A stretch of 64,000 bases of DNA from an uncultured Pelagibacteraceae bacterium. GTDB lineage: Bacteria > Pseudomonadota > Alphaproteobacteria > Pelagibacterales > Pelagibacteraceae. The notes under the pieces were generated by a model. It searched no databases. It worked only from the letters and a program-made list of their open reading frames with translations, and was not told the DNA's origin. Shown in pieces: positions 9,869-20,576 of this stretch; the first letter of the stretch is position 1, and the number at the start of each line of letters is the position of its first letter. The stretch is from positions 40,385-104,384 of the forward strand of contig CABZJA010000002.1 in NCBI GenBank assembly GCA_902525935.1, given 5' to 3'. A program made the position numbers and the translations under genes.

Positions 9869-10159
9869 TTAAAATATTAGTGGTGCAATGTAGAGCTTCA
9901 TACACATTTCTATGAACCATATCAACAAAAGAAGTACGATAGGTGAAATATCAAAAGCTCCAAGGTTAGGTAAAAATCTTCTAATTCTCATTAAAATTGG
10001 TTCTGTCATTTTGTAAGTGAAATCTAATATTAAGTATACAAACCGATTACTTGTATTTAACACATTAAAAGCAACTAACCAACTTATGACTACATTAGCA
10101 ATGACAACATATGAATAAAGTTTCAAAATTTGAAGTGCTAAATAAAATATAGCGATCAT
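9869..10159 (-). CDS. YggT family membrane protein
   Basis: 96 aa, two hydrophobic blocks, ...TEPILMRIRRFLPNLGAFDISPIVLLLLIWFIE. Confidence 0.85.
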   Translation of the reverse strand: MIAIFYLALQILKLYSYVVIANVVISWLVAFNVLNTSNRFVYLILDFTYKMTEPILMRIRRFLPNLGAFDISPIVLLLLIWFIEMCMKLYIAPLIF

Positions 10160-11241
10160 TTTTTTTCAACATAGATGGACTGACTTGGGAATGCAAAAGC
10201 AGCTCCCTTACCTTCAACAATTTTTTTTATTTCAAGTGCCAAATTTTCTTTTACTTGTAAATAATTAGTCCAACTATTTGTTTTTGTAAAACATCTAACA
10301 TACATATCAATCGAACTATCTGAAAACTTATCTATTCTTACGGCGACTCCTACAGATTGGTCGTAATCGTCACCTTTATTTATATGATGTTCAATCTCAT
10401 CTCTTATTGTTTTCAATTGATCAATTGTAGTGTCATATTGAAGAGTTATTATCCAACTAATAGCCCAGTTAGTCTTTCTTGTGTTATTAATCACTGCATT
10501 TTCTGCAAATTGAAAATTAGGAATAATAGCCAGTGATTTGTCAAATTTTCTTATAACAGTTGATCTAAATCCAATGTTCTCAACAACCCCTTCGATAACT
10601 CCTTCAACTTTAATCCAATCACCAATTCTAAATCTTTTTTCAACTAAAACTAAAATTCCAGAAATTAAATTTTTAAATAAATCCTGAGCGCCCAATGCTA
10701 CTGCTACTCCAAATAAACCTAAACCTGCTATTATTGGTCCAATTTTAATTCCCCATAACTCAAGAACAGCAGCTGTTCCTAAAATAAAAATTAAAATTTT
10801 AAGAGACTTTATAATCCAGCCTATTAATTCTTTTGTCAGGACTTTATCTAATCCACTTAAAATATAAGATATTGGCTCAATTATCTGATGTATTATCCAA
10901 AATATTAAAATTGTTATTAAAGTTCTGTTAACGTTATCTATAAAACCTCTAGTCTCATTATCAAATGACATATAGTAACTGGCAAAAAATACACCAAGAA
11001 CAATTGGAAGAAACCTTGCAGGACCTTCCATAGATTTTACAAAAGTATCATCTAATTTATTAGTTGTCCTTTTTGAAATTAATTCTAATTTTTTTATTAC
11101 AAGTTTGCTAATTAGACCTCTAAATATTAAAAATAATACAAATATTCCAAGACCTACTATTATCTGAAAAAAATCTACCCCAAGAATTCCCTGCTTCCAA
11201 ACAGATAAAAATAACTCATTTAGTTTATTTAAAACGTCCAT
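10156..11241 (-). CDS. Mechanosensitive ion channel family protein (MscS-like)
   Basis: GLGLFGVAVALGAQDLFKNLISG, FRIGDWIKVEGVIEGVVENIGFRSTVIR. Confidence 0.93.
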   Translation of the reverse strand: MDVLNKLNELFLSVWKQGILGVDFFQIIVGLGIFVLFLIFRGLISKLVIKKLELISKRTTNKLDDTFVKSMEGPARFLPIVLGVFFASYYMSFDNETRGFIDNVNRTLITILIFWIIHQIIEPISYILSGLDKVLTKELIGWIIKSLKILIFILGTAAVLELWGIKIGPIIAGLGLFGVAVALGAQDLFKNLISGILVLVEKRFRIGDWIKVEGVIEGVVENIGFRSTVIRKFDKSLAIIPNFQFAENAVINNTRKTNWAISWIITLQYDTTIDQLKTIRDEIEHHINKGDDYDQSVGVAVRIDKFSDSSIDMYVRCFTKTNSWTNYLQVKENLALEIKKIVEGKGAAFAFPSQSIYVEKK

Positions 11242-11243
11242 TT

Positions 11244-11942
11244 TTAGATTTTATATAGCAAAAACTCCTCTTCACCAGGATTAAAAAGAAAAATTTTTTT
11301 CCATTTTATATCATTCAATGCTGATGATGCTTTTTCGCCTATACACATTAGGTTAGTTTCCATCCAAATATTATCTAAATTATATTTTTTAATTAACTTA
11401 AAAAATGTCTTCGCACTATTTTCGGAATATATATAAACAATTTCTGGCACAGAAGATTTGATATCTCTAAGAAAGTCATTACTTAAATTTTCATTGGGTA
11501 TTGCAGTATAATTTATAATTCTCTTGATAACATAGTTTTCTGAAATTAAGTCTTGATCAAGATTATAAGAAACAATTTCTCCACTAATGTAGGCCATTGG
11601 TCCGATCTTTGGGTCAAAGTTTTGTAAAATTAATTCTTTTAGATTATTTACATTACCTTCAGCGCAGAAAATATTTTGAAAGCCTACTTCTTTTGCCTTT
11701 CTTTCTGTTACAAGACCAACACAAAAACAAATTATTTTTTTGTCTATTTTTGAAATATTTAAATTTTTTAAAGAATTAGCGCTCGTGAAAATGACACCTT
11801 TGAATTGGTTAAAATCTATTTCTTGTGTTTCTATTTTTTTTATTTGTAATAAGGGTAGATGAGAAACTTTATGTTTCATCGAGGTAAATTTTAAAATTAA
11901 TTCTTTGCTATCATCTAATGGTCTTGTTAATAAAATATGCAT
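11244..11942 (-). CDS. hemD: Uroporphyrinogen-III synthase
   Basis: ILLTRPLDDSKEL, GVIFTSANSL, YIYSENSAKTF; directly downstream of hemC. Confidence 0.85.
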   Translation of the reverse strand: MHILLTRPLDDSKELILKFTSMKHKVSHLPLLQIKKIETQEIDFNQFKGVIFTSANSLKNLNISKIDKKIICFCVGLVTERKAKEVGFQNIFCAEGNVNNLKELILQNFDPKIGPMAYISGEIVSYNLDQDLISENYVIKRIINYTAIPNENLSNDFLRDIKSSVPEIVYIYSENSAKTFFKLIKKYNLDNIWMETNLMCIGEKASSALNDIKWKKIFLFNPGEEEFLLYKI

Positions 11943-11943
11943 T

Positions 11944-12855
11944 TTAGTTTTTATAAGAACCTTTTGATTTTAATTTAAGCTCTTCTCCAACCATTCTACT
12001 AGTAGACTCAATATCATCTTTTTGAAGACTTTTTTTTATGAAATATCTATTTTTTCCATCGATAGAAAACAATTCGGTCAATAGGTCTACTTTTTTACCA
12101 TTTGATTTTGCAAATACACCTACTGCAGTGTCACAATCTCCTTCAAGAACTTTTAAAACCTCTCTTTCTGCTTTTGCGACTGTTCTTGTTTCTTGATCAT
12201 TAATGTTTTCAAGTAATTTTTTAATTTCATTATCATCTTCTCTACATTGAATTGCTATAATTCCTTGTCCTGCACAAGGTATAAGTTCGTCAACACTAAA
12301 TTCTTGTGAAATTTTATGTTGTAAATTTAAAGCATCTATACCTGCTTTTGAGAGAATTATTGCATCATATTCACCTTTTTCTACTTTTTGAACTCTAGTA
12401 TCTACATTTCCTCTGATAAGTTTATATTTTAAGTTGGGTCTTTTTTTCTTAAGTTGATATTCTCTTCTATAAGATGATGTACCAATAATTGAGTTTGGCT
12501 CTAAATCTTCAAATCTTATATTATTTTTACTTATTAAAATTTCATTAGGTGAATTTCTTTTTAAAAAAATATTAGTTAAAAGATTTTCAGTTTCTTCGGT
12601 AGGCATATCTTTAAAAGCATGTACCGCAATATCTATATTTTTATTTAATAAATCTTTTTCAATTTGTTTTGAAAATAACCCTTTGCCTCCTATTTCAGAT
12701 AATCTCTCATCTTGCTTTTGATCTCCTGTTGTTACTATTTTTTTTAATTCGATCTCTTTAGAAAAATATTTTTTTAGTTCTTTTTTCACATTTTCTGAGT
12801 AAATCATTGCTAACTTACTTCCACGTGTCCCAATTACAAGATTAGCTCTTTTCAT
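11944..12855 (-). CDS. hemC: Hydroxymethylbilane synthase (porphobilinogen deaminase)
   Basis: GTRGSKLAM, VHAFKDMPTE, GTSSYRR, LIRGNVDTR, PCAGQGIIAIQ, LEGDCDTAVG. Confidence 0.96.
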   Translation of the reverse strand: MKRANLVIGTRGSKLAMIYSENVKKELKKYFSKEIELKKIVTTGDQKQDERLSEIGGKGLFSKQIEKDLLNKNIDIAVHAFKDMPTEETENLLTNIFLKRNSPNEILISKNNIRFEDLEPNSIIGTSSYRREYQLKKKRPNLKYKLIRGNVDTRVQKVEKGEYDAIILSKAGIDALNLQHKISQEFSVDELIPCAGQGIIAIQCREDDNEIKKLLENINDQETRTVAKAEREVLKVLEGDCDTAVGVFAKSNGKKVDLLTELFSIDGKNRYFIKKSLQKDDIESTSRMVGEELKLKSKGSYKN

Positions 12856-12913
12856 AAAAGTTATTTTTATTACATTCTTATAGATTAATTGTATTAATTA
12901 AAAAAAATATTTT

Positions 12914-13987
12914 ATGAATAAAAGACCAATAATATTAGGAATTGAGACAAGTTGTGATGAGACAGCAGTTTCAATTATTCAAGATAATGAAAGTGGTATA
13001 CCAAAAATTTTATCAAACATAGTTTCAAGTCAATTTGACATTCATAAAGAATTTGGGGGAGTTGTTCCAGAATTAGCAGCAAGGTCACATGTTGAAAAAA
13101 TTAATTTAATTGCAAAAAAAGCTTTGGATGAGAGTGGTATAACTCTTGATAAGGTATCTGCTGTTGCTGTAACATCAGGGCCTGGATTAATAATTTGTCT
13201 TAGTGTTGGTTTAAATTTTGCAAAATCACTCGCATCATCTTTAAAGGTTCCATTTATTGGTGTTAATCATCTAGAGGGTCATGCTTTAAGTCCAAGACTT
13301 CAAACTAATATTAATTATCCATATTTACTCCTGTTGATTTCGGGTGGACACAGTCAATTTTTAAGTGTGAATGGATTAGGTAGTTATACAAGATTAGGTA
13401 CAACAATTGATGATGCTTTAGGAGAAGCATTTGACAAAACTGCGAAACTTTTAGGAATAGAATTTCCAGGTGGTCCTAAGTTAGAAAAGTTTGCAGAAAA
13501 AGGTGATCCAAATAAATTTAAATTACCTAAACCAATAATAAATAAAGGTGGATGTAATTTATCATTTGCTGGACTTAAAACTGCAATACTGAGGATTATG
13601 AAAAATATAAATTCAGAACAAGCAAAATATGATTTGGCAGCCTCTTTTCAAAAAACTATTGAGGAAATATTATATTTTAAATCTAAGATTGCATTTAAAG
13701 AATTTTCAAAAAATAAAGTGCTTGAGGAGAAAAATTTTATTGTTGCTGGTGGAGTTGCTGCAAACAATGGAATTAGAAAAAAGTTAATTCAAGTTAGCAA
13801 TGAGAATAATTTCAAATCTATATTTCCTGATTTTGAGTTATGTGGTGATAATGCTGCTATGATAGCATTAGTTGGTTTAGAAAAATTTAAACAAAATAAG
13901 TTCAACAATCTTGATTTATCTGCAAGTCCGAGATTGCCTTTAGACAGTAGTGCTAAATTTTTAAAAGGTCCTGGAATAAAACTATAA
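12914..13987 (+). CDS. tsaD: tRNA N6-adenosine threonylcarbamoyltransferase
   Basis: GIETSCDETAVSI, SGPGL, NHLEGHALSPRL, SGGHSQF, GGVAANNGIR. Confidence 0.97.
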   Translation: MNKRPIILGIETSCDETAVSIIQDNESGIPKILSNIVSSQFDIHKEFGGVVPELAARSHVEKINLIAKKALDESGITLDKVSAVAVTSGPGLIICLSVGLNFAKSLASSLKVPFIGVNHLEGHALSPRLQTNINYPYLLLLISGGHSQFLSVNGLGSYTRLGTTIDDALGEAFDKTAKLLGIEFPGGPKLEKFAEKGDPNKFKLPKPIINKGGCNLSFAGLKTAILRIMKNINSEQAKYDLAASFQKTIEEILYFKSKIAFKEFSKNKVLEEKNFIVAGGVAANNGIRKKLIQVSNENNFKSIFPDFELCGDNAAMIALVGLEKFKQNKFNNLDLSASPRLPLDSSAKFLKGPGIKL

Positions 13988-14830
13988 ATATCCCAATTCA
14001 GACATTTCGTTTTTGAAATTATTTTCTATTTCGTTGCTAATTTTTTTGTCTATTATTTTCTTCCAATTATTTTTTGGTCCAAGATTAAAAAATTTAATTT
14101 TATCTTTACTTTTCAAATCAAAAACATTTTCTGTAAATAAATTTTTATCCTCTTTTTTTTGCATATTTGAAAATGAAGTTTGTTCTATAATTTCTTGTAT
14201 CATGTTTTTATCTTTATCAATTCTGATAAATTTTTTTACAAATTCACACAATTTGTCAAATTCCTTTTGAGGATCTTTAAGTAAATTTTCGTACTTAATT
14301 AATAAATAGTTTTTAGGAAAAGTTTTCCATGAATTGAAATGCAATCCCCAAGAGCCAATGTATATCGGAATTTCAAAATTTTTTTTCTCATTTGCATCAG
14401 TTAACCCAATCCAATTATAATCATTAAAAATAAACCTTTTCGCTTCACTTTGATCTGAAATGGAGAAATGATTCATAATTGAAGATATGACATTTCTAGG
14501 ATCGCGAACTACATGTATCACTCCTAAAGAATTTTTTAGATCTGAGAAATTATACCCTTTTATATTGCACATTACGTTGTGGGTCTTAAAAATTTTTACC
14601 TCAGGATTTAAGTTAAGAACTTCTTGAGCAGTTATCCACTTTTTTATTAATTCATCTCTGTTTTGAACATTATTACATAATCCATGAAAGTCTCTTATTT
14701 TTGGAAACGTTCTTATTTTGCTGAGATTTTCAAAACTTACGTGATTATTTTCTGAATAAATTAAAGTTGATAAGAAAGTTCTAACCCAAGTATTTCCGCT
14801 TTTGGGGTATGATGCTAACCAGAAAATCAT
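13982..14830 (-). CDS. Sulfotransferase domain protein (copy 1)
   Basis: PAPS-binding WLASYPKSGNTWVRTFLS, VVRDPRNVISS; paralogue at 54107..54946. Confidence 0.85.
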   Translation of the reverse strand: MIFWLASYPKSGNTWVRTFLSTLIYSENNHVSFENLSKIRTFPKIRDFHGLCNNVQNRDELIKKWITAQEVLNLNPEVKIFKTHNVMCNIKGYNFSDLKNSLGVIHVVRDPRNVISSIMNHFSISDQSEAKRFIFNDYNWIGLTDANEKKNFEIPIYIGSWGLHFNSWKTFPKNYLLIKYENLLKDPQKEFDKLCEFVKKFIRIDKDKNMIQEIIEQTSFSNMQKKEDKNLFTENVFDLKSKDKIKFFNLGPKNNWKKIIDKKISNEIENNFKNEMSELGYL

Positions 14831-14869
14831 TTATAAATACACATGATATAATATATTTTAAAAAATAAA

Positions 14870-15283
14870 ATGCAGTATTGGTTGTTAAAATCAGAGCCTA
14901 ACGTTTGGTCAGTAGATCAACAAATTAAAACTGGCAGCAAAGGTGCTAATTGGGATGGAGTAAGAAATTATCAAGCAGCAAATAATTTGAAAAAAATGAA
15001 GAAGGGTGATCTTTGTTTTTTTTACCATTCAAATATTGGTAAAGAAATCGTTGGAATTGTTGAAGTAATTAAAACAGCATTTATCGACCCAACAGATAGA
15101 GATAAGCGATTTGTAGCAGTAAAAGTTAAGTATAAAAGTAAACTAAAAACACCTGTTTCTCTTGAAAACATTAAAAAAAATAAAGATTTAAAAGATATTG
15201 CATTAATAAAACAAAGCAGACTGTCTGTAATGCCAATTGACACTAAATGCTGGAAAATTATTTTGAAGATGGGTAGTATCTGA
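14870..15283 (+). CDS. EVE domain-containing protein
   Basis: YWLLKSEPNVWSVDQ, WDGVRNYQAANNLKKMKKGDLCFFYHSN. Confidence 0.92.
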   Translation: MQYWLLKSEPNVWSVDQQIKTGSKGANWDGVRNYQAANNLKKMKKGDLCFFYHSNIGKEIVGIVEVIKTAFIDPTDRDKRFVAVKVKYKSKLKTPVSLENIKKNKDLKDIALIKQSRLSVMPIDTKCWKIILKMGSI

Positions 15284-15297
15284 AAAATTTATAACCA

Positions 15298-17319
15298 ATG
15301 CCAAAAAAAAAAACTAAAAAAAAAAAGAAAAAAATAATCACTAAAAAGAAATCTAAAGTAAAGTCTTTTACGCCAAAGCAAGAAAAAGAGCTTATATATA
15401 GAACAAAGAAAGACTGGATTAGCAAAGCTCTAGTAAATAAATCTCAGTACGAAAAAAAATATAAAGCTTCAATAAAAGATAATGATGGTTTCTGGAAAAA
15501 AGAAGGAAAAAGAATTAATTGGATAAAACCATATACAAAAATTAAAGATGTCAAATATAGTAAATCAGATGTTAAAATAAAATGGTTTTATGATGGTACT
15601 CTTAATGCATCGGCAAATTGTATTGATAGACACTTAAAAAAAAATAAAGACAAAACTGCAATTGTATGGGTTGGTGATGACCCAAAAGTTCAGAAGAAAA
15701 TTTCTTATAAGGAATTGCACAAAGAAGTTTCAAAAGCTTCAAATGGACTTAAAGAATTGGGAGTTAAAAAAGGAGACCGAGTTACAATTTACCTTACCAT
15801 GATACCTGAATTAGCATACACTATGTTAGCCTGTGCGAGAATAGGAGCGGTGCATTCAATAATTTTTGGAGGCTTTTCCCCTGATAGTATTTCTGGAAGA
15901 ATAAATGATTGTGAGTCTGATTATTTAATTACAGCTGATGAAGGAGTAAGAGGAGGAAAGATAATACCTCTAAAATCAATTGCTGACGAAGCTTTAGTAA
16001 ATTGTCCAAATGTAAAAAAATGTGTAGTTGTCAAAAGGACAGGTAATAGAATTAATTGGGATGAACGAAGAGACGTTTGGTATCACGAGTTAACAAAAAA
16101 AGTTTCGAATAAATGTGACCCTGAAGAAATGAATGCAGAAGATCCCTTATTTATTTTATATACATCAGGATCGACTGGTAAACCAAAAGGTGTGATGCAC
16201 ACAACGGGTGGTTACATGGTTTATGCTTCAATGACCCATCAATATATATTCAATTATAAACCTAAAGATATTTATTGGTGTACAGCCGACATTGGTTGGG
16301 TAACTGGTCATAGCTATATTATTTATGGACCATTATCAAATGGAGCAACAACTATAATGTTTGAAGGAATTCCAACTTATCCTGATAGTTCAAGATGGTG
16401 GCAAATCGTTGACAAGTATAAAGTGAATATTTTTTATACTGCCCCAACAGCAATAAGAGCTTTAATGAGAGAAGGTGATAAACCCGTTAAGAGAACATCA
16501 AGAAAATCACTGAAATTGTTAGGAACCGTAGGTGAGCCAATCAATCCAGAAGCATGGGAGTGGTATTATAAAACTGTTGGAGATTCTAATTGTCCGATTG
16601 TTGATACTTGGTGGCAAACTGAAACTGGTGGAATATTAATTAGTCCACAAACAGGTGCTATAAATTTAAAACCAGGCTCAGCCACAAAACCATTTTACGG
16701 AATTAAACCAGTAATAGTTAATAAAGATGGAAAAGTTTTAAAAGGAGAGGCAGAAGGTCGTTTGTGTGTTGCACAATCTTGGCCTGGTCAAATGCGAACA
16801 GTTTATGGCGATCATCAAAGATTCATTGACACATATTTTTCTCAATTTGATGGTAAATATTTTACAGGAGATGGATGCAGAAGAGATAAAGATGGATATT
16901 ACTGGATCACAGGAAGAGTTGATGATGTAATTATTGTTTCAGGTCACAATCTTGGAACTGCCGAAATAGAAAGTGCCTTCGTTGCTCATCCAAAAGTAGC
17001 AGAAGCTGCTGTAGTTGGATATCCACATGATATTAAAGGTAATGGTTTATATTGTTACGTTACTTTAAATGTGGGAGAAAAATCAACTTTAGATTTAGAG
17101 AGAGATTTAAAGCTATGGGTAAGAAAACAAATTGGTCCGATAGCTACACCTGATCTAATTCAATTTTCAACTGGACTTCCAAAAACTAGATCAGGCAAAA
17201 TTATGAGAAGAATTCTCAGAAAAATTGCTGCAAATGAACATGACCAATTAGGTGACACAACAACTTTGGCAGATCCAAGTGTAGTAAAAAGCTTAGTTGA
17301 AAATAGAAAAAATACTTAA
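15298..17319 (+). CDS. acs: Acetate-CoA ligase (acetyl-CoA synthetase)
   Basis: [84 protein letters not shown]. Lys-rich N-terminal extension. Confidence 0.95.
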   Translation: MPKKKTKKKKKKIITKKKSKVKSFTPKQEKELIYRTKKDWISKALVNKSQYEKKYKASIKDNDGFWKKEGKRINWIKPYTKIKDVKYSKSDVKIKWFYDGTLNASANCIDRHLKKNKDKTAIVWVGDDPKVQKKISYKELHKEVSKASNGLKELGVKKGDRVTIYLTMIPELAYTMLACARIGAVHSIIFGGFSPDSISGRINDCESDYLITADEGVRGGKIIPLKSIADEALVNCPNVKKCVVVKRTGNRINWDERRDVWYHELTKKVSNKCDPEEMNAEDPLFILYTSGSTGKPKGVMHTTGGYMVYASMTHQYIFNYKPKDIYWCTADIGWVTGHSYIIYGPLSNGATTIMFEGIPTYPDSSRWWQIVDKYKVNIFYTAPTAIRALMREGDKPVKRTSRKSLKLLGTVGEPINPEAWEWYYKTVGDSNCPIVDTWWQTETGGILISPQTGAINLKPGSATKPFYGIKPVIVNKDGKVLKGEAEGRLCVAQSWPGQMRTVYGDHQRFIDTYFSQFDGKYFTGDGCRRDKDGYYWITGRVDDVIIVSGHNLGTAEIESAFVAHPKVAEAAVVGYPHDIKGNGLYCYVTLNVGEKSTLDLERDLKLWVRKQIGPIATPDLIQFSTGLPKTRSGKIMRRILRKIAANEHDQLGDTTTLADPSVVKSLVENRKNT

Positions 17320-17945
17320 AAATTTATTAATTCAATAAATTCCTTTTTAACATTATCCCATTTTAAAATCATAGAATTCAAAACTATTTTTTTGTCTAAA
17401 GATTTTAATTCTTCAGCGATTGGAGACCATTCATATAATGATAGCGCGCTGGTATTAAATGGTAATGACTTATGATATTCATTCCAATTAATGTTTTGAT
17501 ATCTCTCAAGAAAATTTTTTTTTGCATTTTCATATATTTCGTTTGGCATTTCATTTTTCTGAAGTTCATTATTCAAAATTTGAAAATAGATTTCATTTGC
17601 TTTTTCAGTATCATGTTGATTTCTGATATTTTTTAAAAAAGAGATTGTATAAAAAGTTAAATCCTGTAACGCAGTTGAATAAATATTCCATTTAGCTTTG
17701 TTAATCGATCCTAAAAATATTTCATCTTCAAACATCAATACATATTTTGCCCCCATTCTAGTTTTCAGATATCCATAAAGAGTTACTTGACTTACCCATG
17801 CAGATTTTTTTTGGATAAATTTTTTCAATTCAGAATAGTTTTCAATTTTTTTTGTTTTTTTAAAATATTTTAAGAATGGAATGAAATATTCCTTTAAATA
17901 CTCAAATTTCAAATCTTTGAGCTTTAATTTGTATTTGATGCCCAT
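17316..17945 (-). CDS. Conserved-looking hypothetical protein
   Basis: 209-aa ORF between acs and the symporter; no family recognised. Confidence 0.65.
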   Translation of the reverse strand: MGIKYKLKLKDLKFEYLKEYFIPFLKYFKKTKKIENYSELKKFIQKKSAWVSQVTLYGYLKTRMGAKYVLMFEDEIFLGSINKAKWNIYSTALQDLTFYTISFLKNIRNQHDTEKANEIYFQILNNELQKNEMPNEIYENAKKNFLERYQNINWNEYHKSLPFNTSALSLYEWSPIAEELKSLDKKIVLNSMILKWDNVKKEFIELINF

Positions 17946-18040
17946 TTAGAACCGATATTACAACTTTTACTATAAATATATGCCATTTTTTACCCTTTAA
18001 ATATCACTTTAAATGAGTATGAATTATATTTTTAACCTAT

Positions 18041-18047
18041 AGGGAGG
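18041..18047 (+). promoter_or_regulatory. Strong Shine-Dalgarno upstream of the DUF4212 gene
   Basis: AGGGAGG ten bases upstream of the ATG at 18057. Confidence 0.7.
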
Positions 18048-18056
18048 ATTAAAATA

Positions 18057-18314
18057 ATGTCAAACAAAGAAAAGCACTGGGAAAAAACCAAAGGATTAAT
18101 GATAATTACATTAATTATCTGGTTTGTTTTCGGTTATCTGATCTTCATGTTTGGTTCTGACCTAAACACTTCAAGTTTTATGGGATATCCATTAGCGTAT
18201 TATATGTGTGCGCAAGGTTCCATCATTGCATTTGTGGTCCTAATTTTTTGGTTTGCAAATAGACAGGAAAAAATCGATGAAGAGTTTGGTTTTACCGAAA
18301 AGGAGGATGATTAA
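18057..18314 (+). CDS. DUF4212 domain protein (putative symporter small subunit)
   Basis: 85 aa, two TM segments, ...EKHWEKTKGLMIITLIIWFVFGY; overlaps the symporter gene start. Confidence 0.88.
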   Translation: MSNKEKHWEKTKGLMIITLIIWFVFGYLIFMFGSDLNTSSFMGYPLAYYMCAQGSIIAFVVLIFWFANRQEKIDEEFGFTEKEDD

Positions 18315-20152
18315 TGTTTAAAGGCAATTTTATTGACAACCTACCAAAAATTTACGGAACATATACTGGGGGCTTCTTCATTTTCATCATTTTGATGGCA
18401 ATAGCAGAGCAAGCAGGTATGACCGCAAAAACAATTGGTATTTTGTTTGTAGCATTTACAGTTTGTATATATGCCATAATTGGATATCTATCTAGAACTG
18501 TACAAGTCGACGCTTATTATGTTGCTGGAAGACAAGTGCCAACAGTATTTAACGGAATGGCAACTGCAGCTGACTGGATGTCAGGCGCATCATTCGTTGC
18601 AATGGCTGGTGGTATTTATTTTGGTGGTTATACTTATATGGCTTTCTTAGTCGGATGGACTGGGGGATACGTTTTAGTATCATCACTTTTAGCACCATAC
18701 TTAAGAAAATTTGGATGTTATACTGTGCCAGATTTCATTGGAACAAGATACGGCGGAAACTTTGCAAGGTTCTGTGCTGTAGTTGTTTTAACTTTGGCTT
18801 CTTTCACGTATGTAACAGCTCAAATTAACGCAACAGGAACAATTGCATCTAGAGCGCTAAGTATACCATTTGAATTAGGAGTTTGGGTTGGACTAGTAAG
18901 TATTTTACTGTGTTCAATGCTAGGCGGAATGAGAGCAGTAACTTGGACACAGGTTGCACAATACATAGTACTGATTGTTGCTTATCTGATTCCAGTATTC
19001 TGGATCAGTAACAAAGCTGGATTTGGTTTCTTTCCACACTTTATGTTAGGTGAGGAAGTGGCTAGATTAGGTGCACTTGAATCGCAATTTGGATTAGTAA
19101 AAAATGCTGCTGCGGATATCAAAGCTGCAGGTGTACCAGGTGGTCTAAAATCTATCGCTGTATCGCACGCAGGTGTGCCAGAAGGTGGAATGGCTGCATG
19201 GAAGTTTATTTCATTAGCGCTATGTATGATGGTAGGAACAGCTTCTTTACCACACATTTTAATGAGATACTTCACTACTCCAAGTGTTAAGGCTGCAAGA
19301 AAATCAGTGGCATGGTCACTATTCTTTATTGCATTGCTTTACACTTCAGCGCCAATGCTTGCAACGTTATCCAAAATCTCACTAATAGATCCAAACTTAC
19401 CAACAGGTATTATTGGAAAACCAATTGCTGAAATTATGCAGATTGAGTGGGTAAATGCTTGGATTAATGTAAAGCAAGCCTTCATAGCAGACTTTAACGG
19501 AGATGGTATTCTTCAGTTAAATGAATGGTTTATGAGAGGTGACGTAGTTGTGCTAGCAACTCCTGAAGTTGCTGGATTACCATACGTAATCTCTGGACTA
19601 GTTGCTGCAGGAGGAATGGCTGCTGCGATGTCAACTGCTGATGGTCTAATTCTTGCTATCGCAAACGCTTTATCACATGATATTTATTACAAAATCATTG
19701 ATCCAAAGGCGGATGTAAGAAAAAGATTGTTAGTTGCTAGAGCACTTCTAATTGTTATTGGAGCTGCTGGAGCATACATTGCATCGATGAGGATCACTAG
19801 TATCCTTGGTGCAGTTGCTTGGGCATTTGACTTTGCAATGTCAGGATTGTTCTTCCCATTAATACTTGGTGTATGGTGGAAGAGAGCAACAAGACAAGGG
19901 GCAATAGCAGGTATGATAGCAGGTCTTGCATCTGGAACGGCTTATCTAATTTATGTGTATCCTAAGTTTATGGGCAATGCACCTTGGTTAGGTATTGACC
20001 ATTTACGTTTTGGTATTATCGGGGCGTCGGTCTGTTTAGTTGTAATGGTTGTAGTAAGTTTAATGACTGAAGAACCAGATAAAGCTACTCAGCAAATGGT
20101 AGACGAAGTTCGTGTTCCATCAGGTAAGACAATACTTGGTAAGCAACACTAA
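18314..20152 (+). CDS. Sodium:solute symporter (ActP-like, VC_2705-type large subunit)
   Basis: AGRQVPTVFNGMATAADWMSGASF, GGYVLVSSLLAPYLRKFGCYTVPDFIGTRYG, many TM helices. Confidence 0.92.
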   Translation: MFKGNFIDNLPKIYGTYTGGFFIFIILMAIAEQAGMTAKTIGILFVAFTVCIYAIIGYLSRTVQVDAYYVAGRQVPTVFNGMATAADWMSGASFVAMAGGIYFGGYTYMAFLVGWTGGYVLVSSLLAPYLRKFGCYTVPDFIGTRYGGNFARFCAVVVLTLASFTYVTAQINATGTIASRALSIPFELGVWVGLVSILLCSMLGGMRAVTWTQVAQYIVLIVAYLIPVFWISNKAGFGFFPHFMLGEEVARLGALESQFGLVKNAAADIKAAGVPGGLKSIAVSHAGVPEGGMAAWKFISLALCMMVGTASLPHILMRYFTTPSVKAARKSVAWSLFFIALLYTSAPMLATLSKISLIDPNLPTGIIGKPIAEIMQIEWVNAWINVKQAFIADFNGDGILQLNEWFMRGDVVVLATPEVAGLPYVISGLVAAGGMAAAMSTADGLILAIANALSHDIYYKIIDPKADVRKRLLVARALLIVIGAAGAYIASMRITSILGAVAWAFDFAMSGLFFPLILGVWWKRATRQGAIAGMIAGLASGTAYLIYVYPKFMGNAPWLGIDHLRFGIIGASVCLVVMVVVSLMTEEPDKATQQMVDEVRVPSGKTILGKQH

Positions 20153-20165
20153 ATTAAACTTTATT

Positions 20166-20191
20166 GGGGGCGATATTCGCCCCCATCTTTT
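20166..20191 (+). terminator. Rho-independent terminator after the symporter gene
   Basis: Perfect hairpin GGGGGCGA-TAT-TCGCCCCC (20166-20184) followed by ATCTTTT. Confidence 0.88.
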
Positions 20192-20197
20192 CAAAAA

Positions 20198-20533
20198 ATG
20201 CCAATATATATTTTAGTAATAGACTACATTTTAGGTATAATCATGTGGACTTTAATTGGTAGATCTGCAATGAATATTTTCCAAAAAGAAGACTCTGAAT
20301 TTTTTTTCATGAAGGTCTTTGTAAAATATACAAATCCAATAATAAAAATTTTTAAATTCATAACCCCTAGCTTCATTATAGGACCGCTAGTGCCACTTTA
20401 TGTTGCATGGTTTTTTTATATGTTTAGATTTTATTTAATGCCTTATTTAATGGGTTATTCTGTTATGGGAATGTTATCATTTCCATTAGAAAGTGAAATA
20501 GCTGCAGAAATTTACAAAGTATTTGGTAAATAA
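20198..20533 (+). CDS. Small membrane protein, loosely YggT-like topology
   Basis: 111 aa, hydrophobic blocks, NPIIKIFKFITPSFIIGPLVPLYVAWFFYMFRFYL. Confidence 0.65.
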   Translation: MPIYILVIDYILGIIMWTLIGRSAMNIFQKEDSEFFFMKVFVKYTNPIIKIFKFITPSFIIGPLVPLYVAWFFYMFRFYLMPYLMGYSVMGMLSFPLESEIAAEIYKVFGK

Positions 20534-20576
20534 TAATTCAAATATATTTAAAAATTGATAGTACTAGTTTTTATTA

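Noticed and set aside
18982-19275. ORF opposite the symporter
   Set aside because: Lies within a conserved transporter CDS on the other strand; composition is that of a shadow frame.
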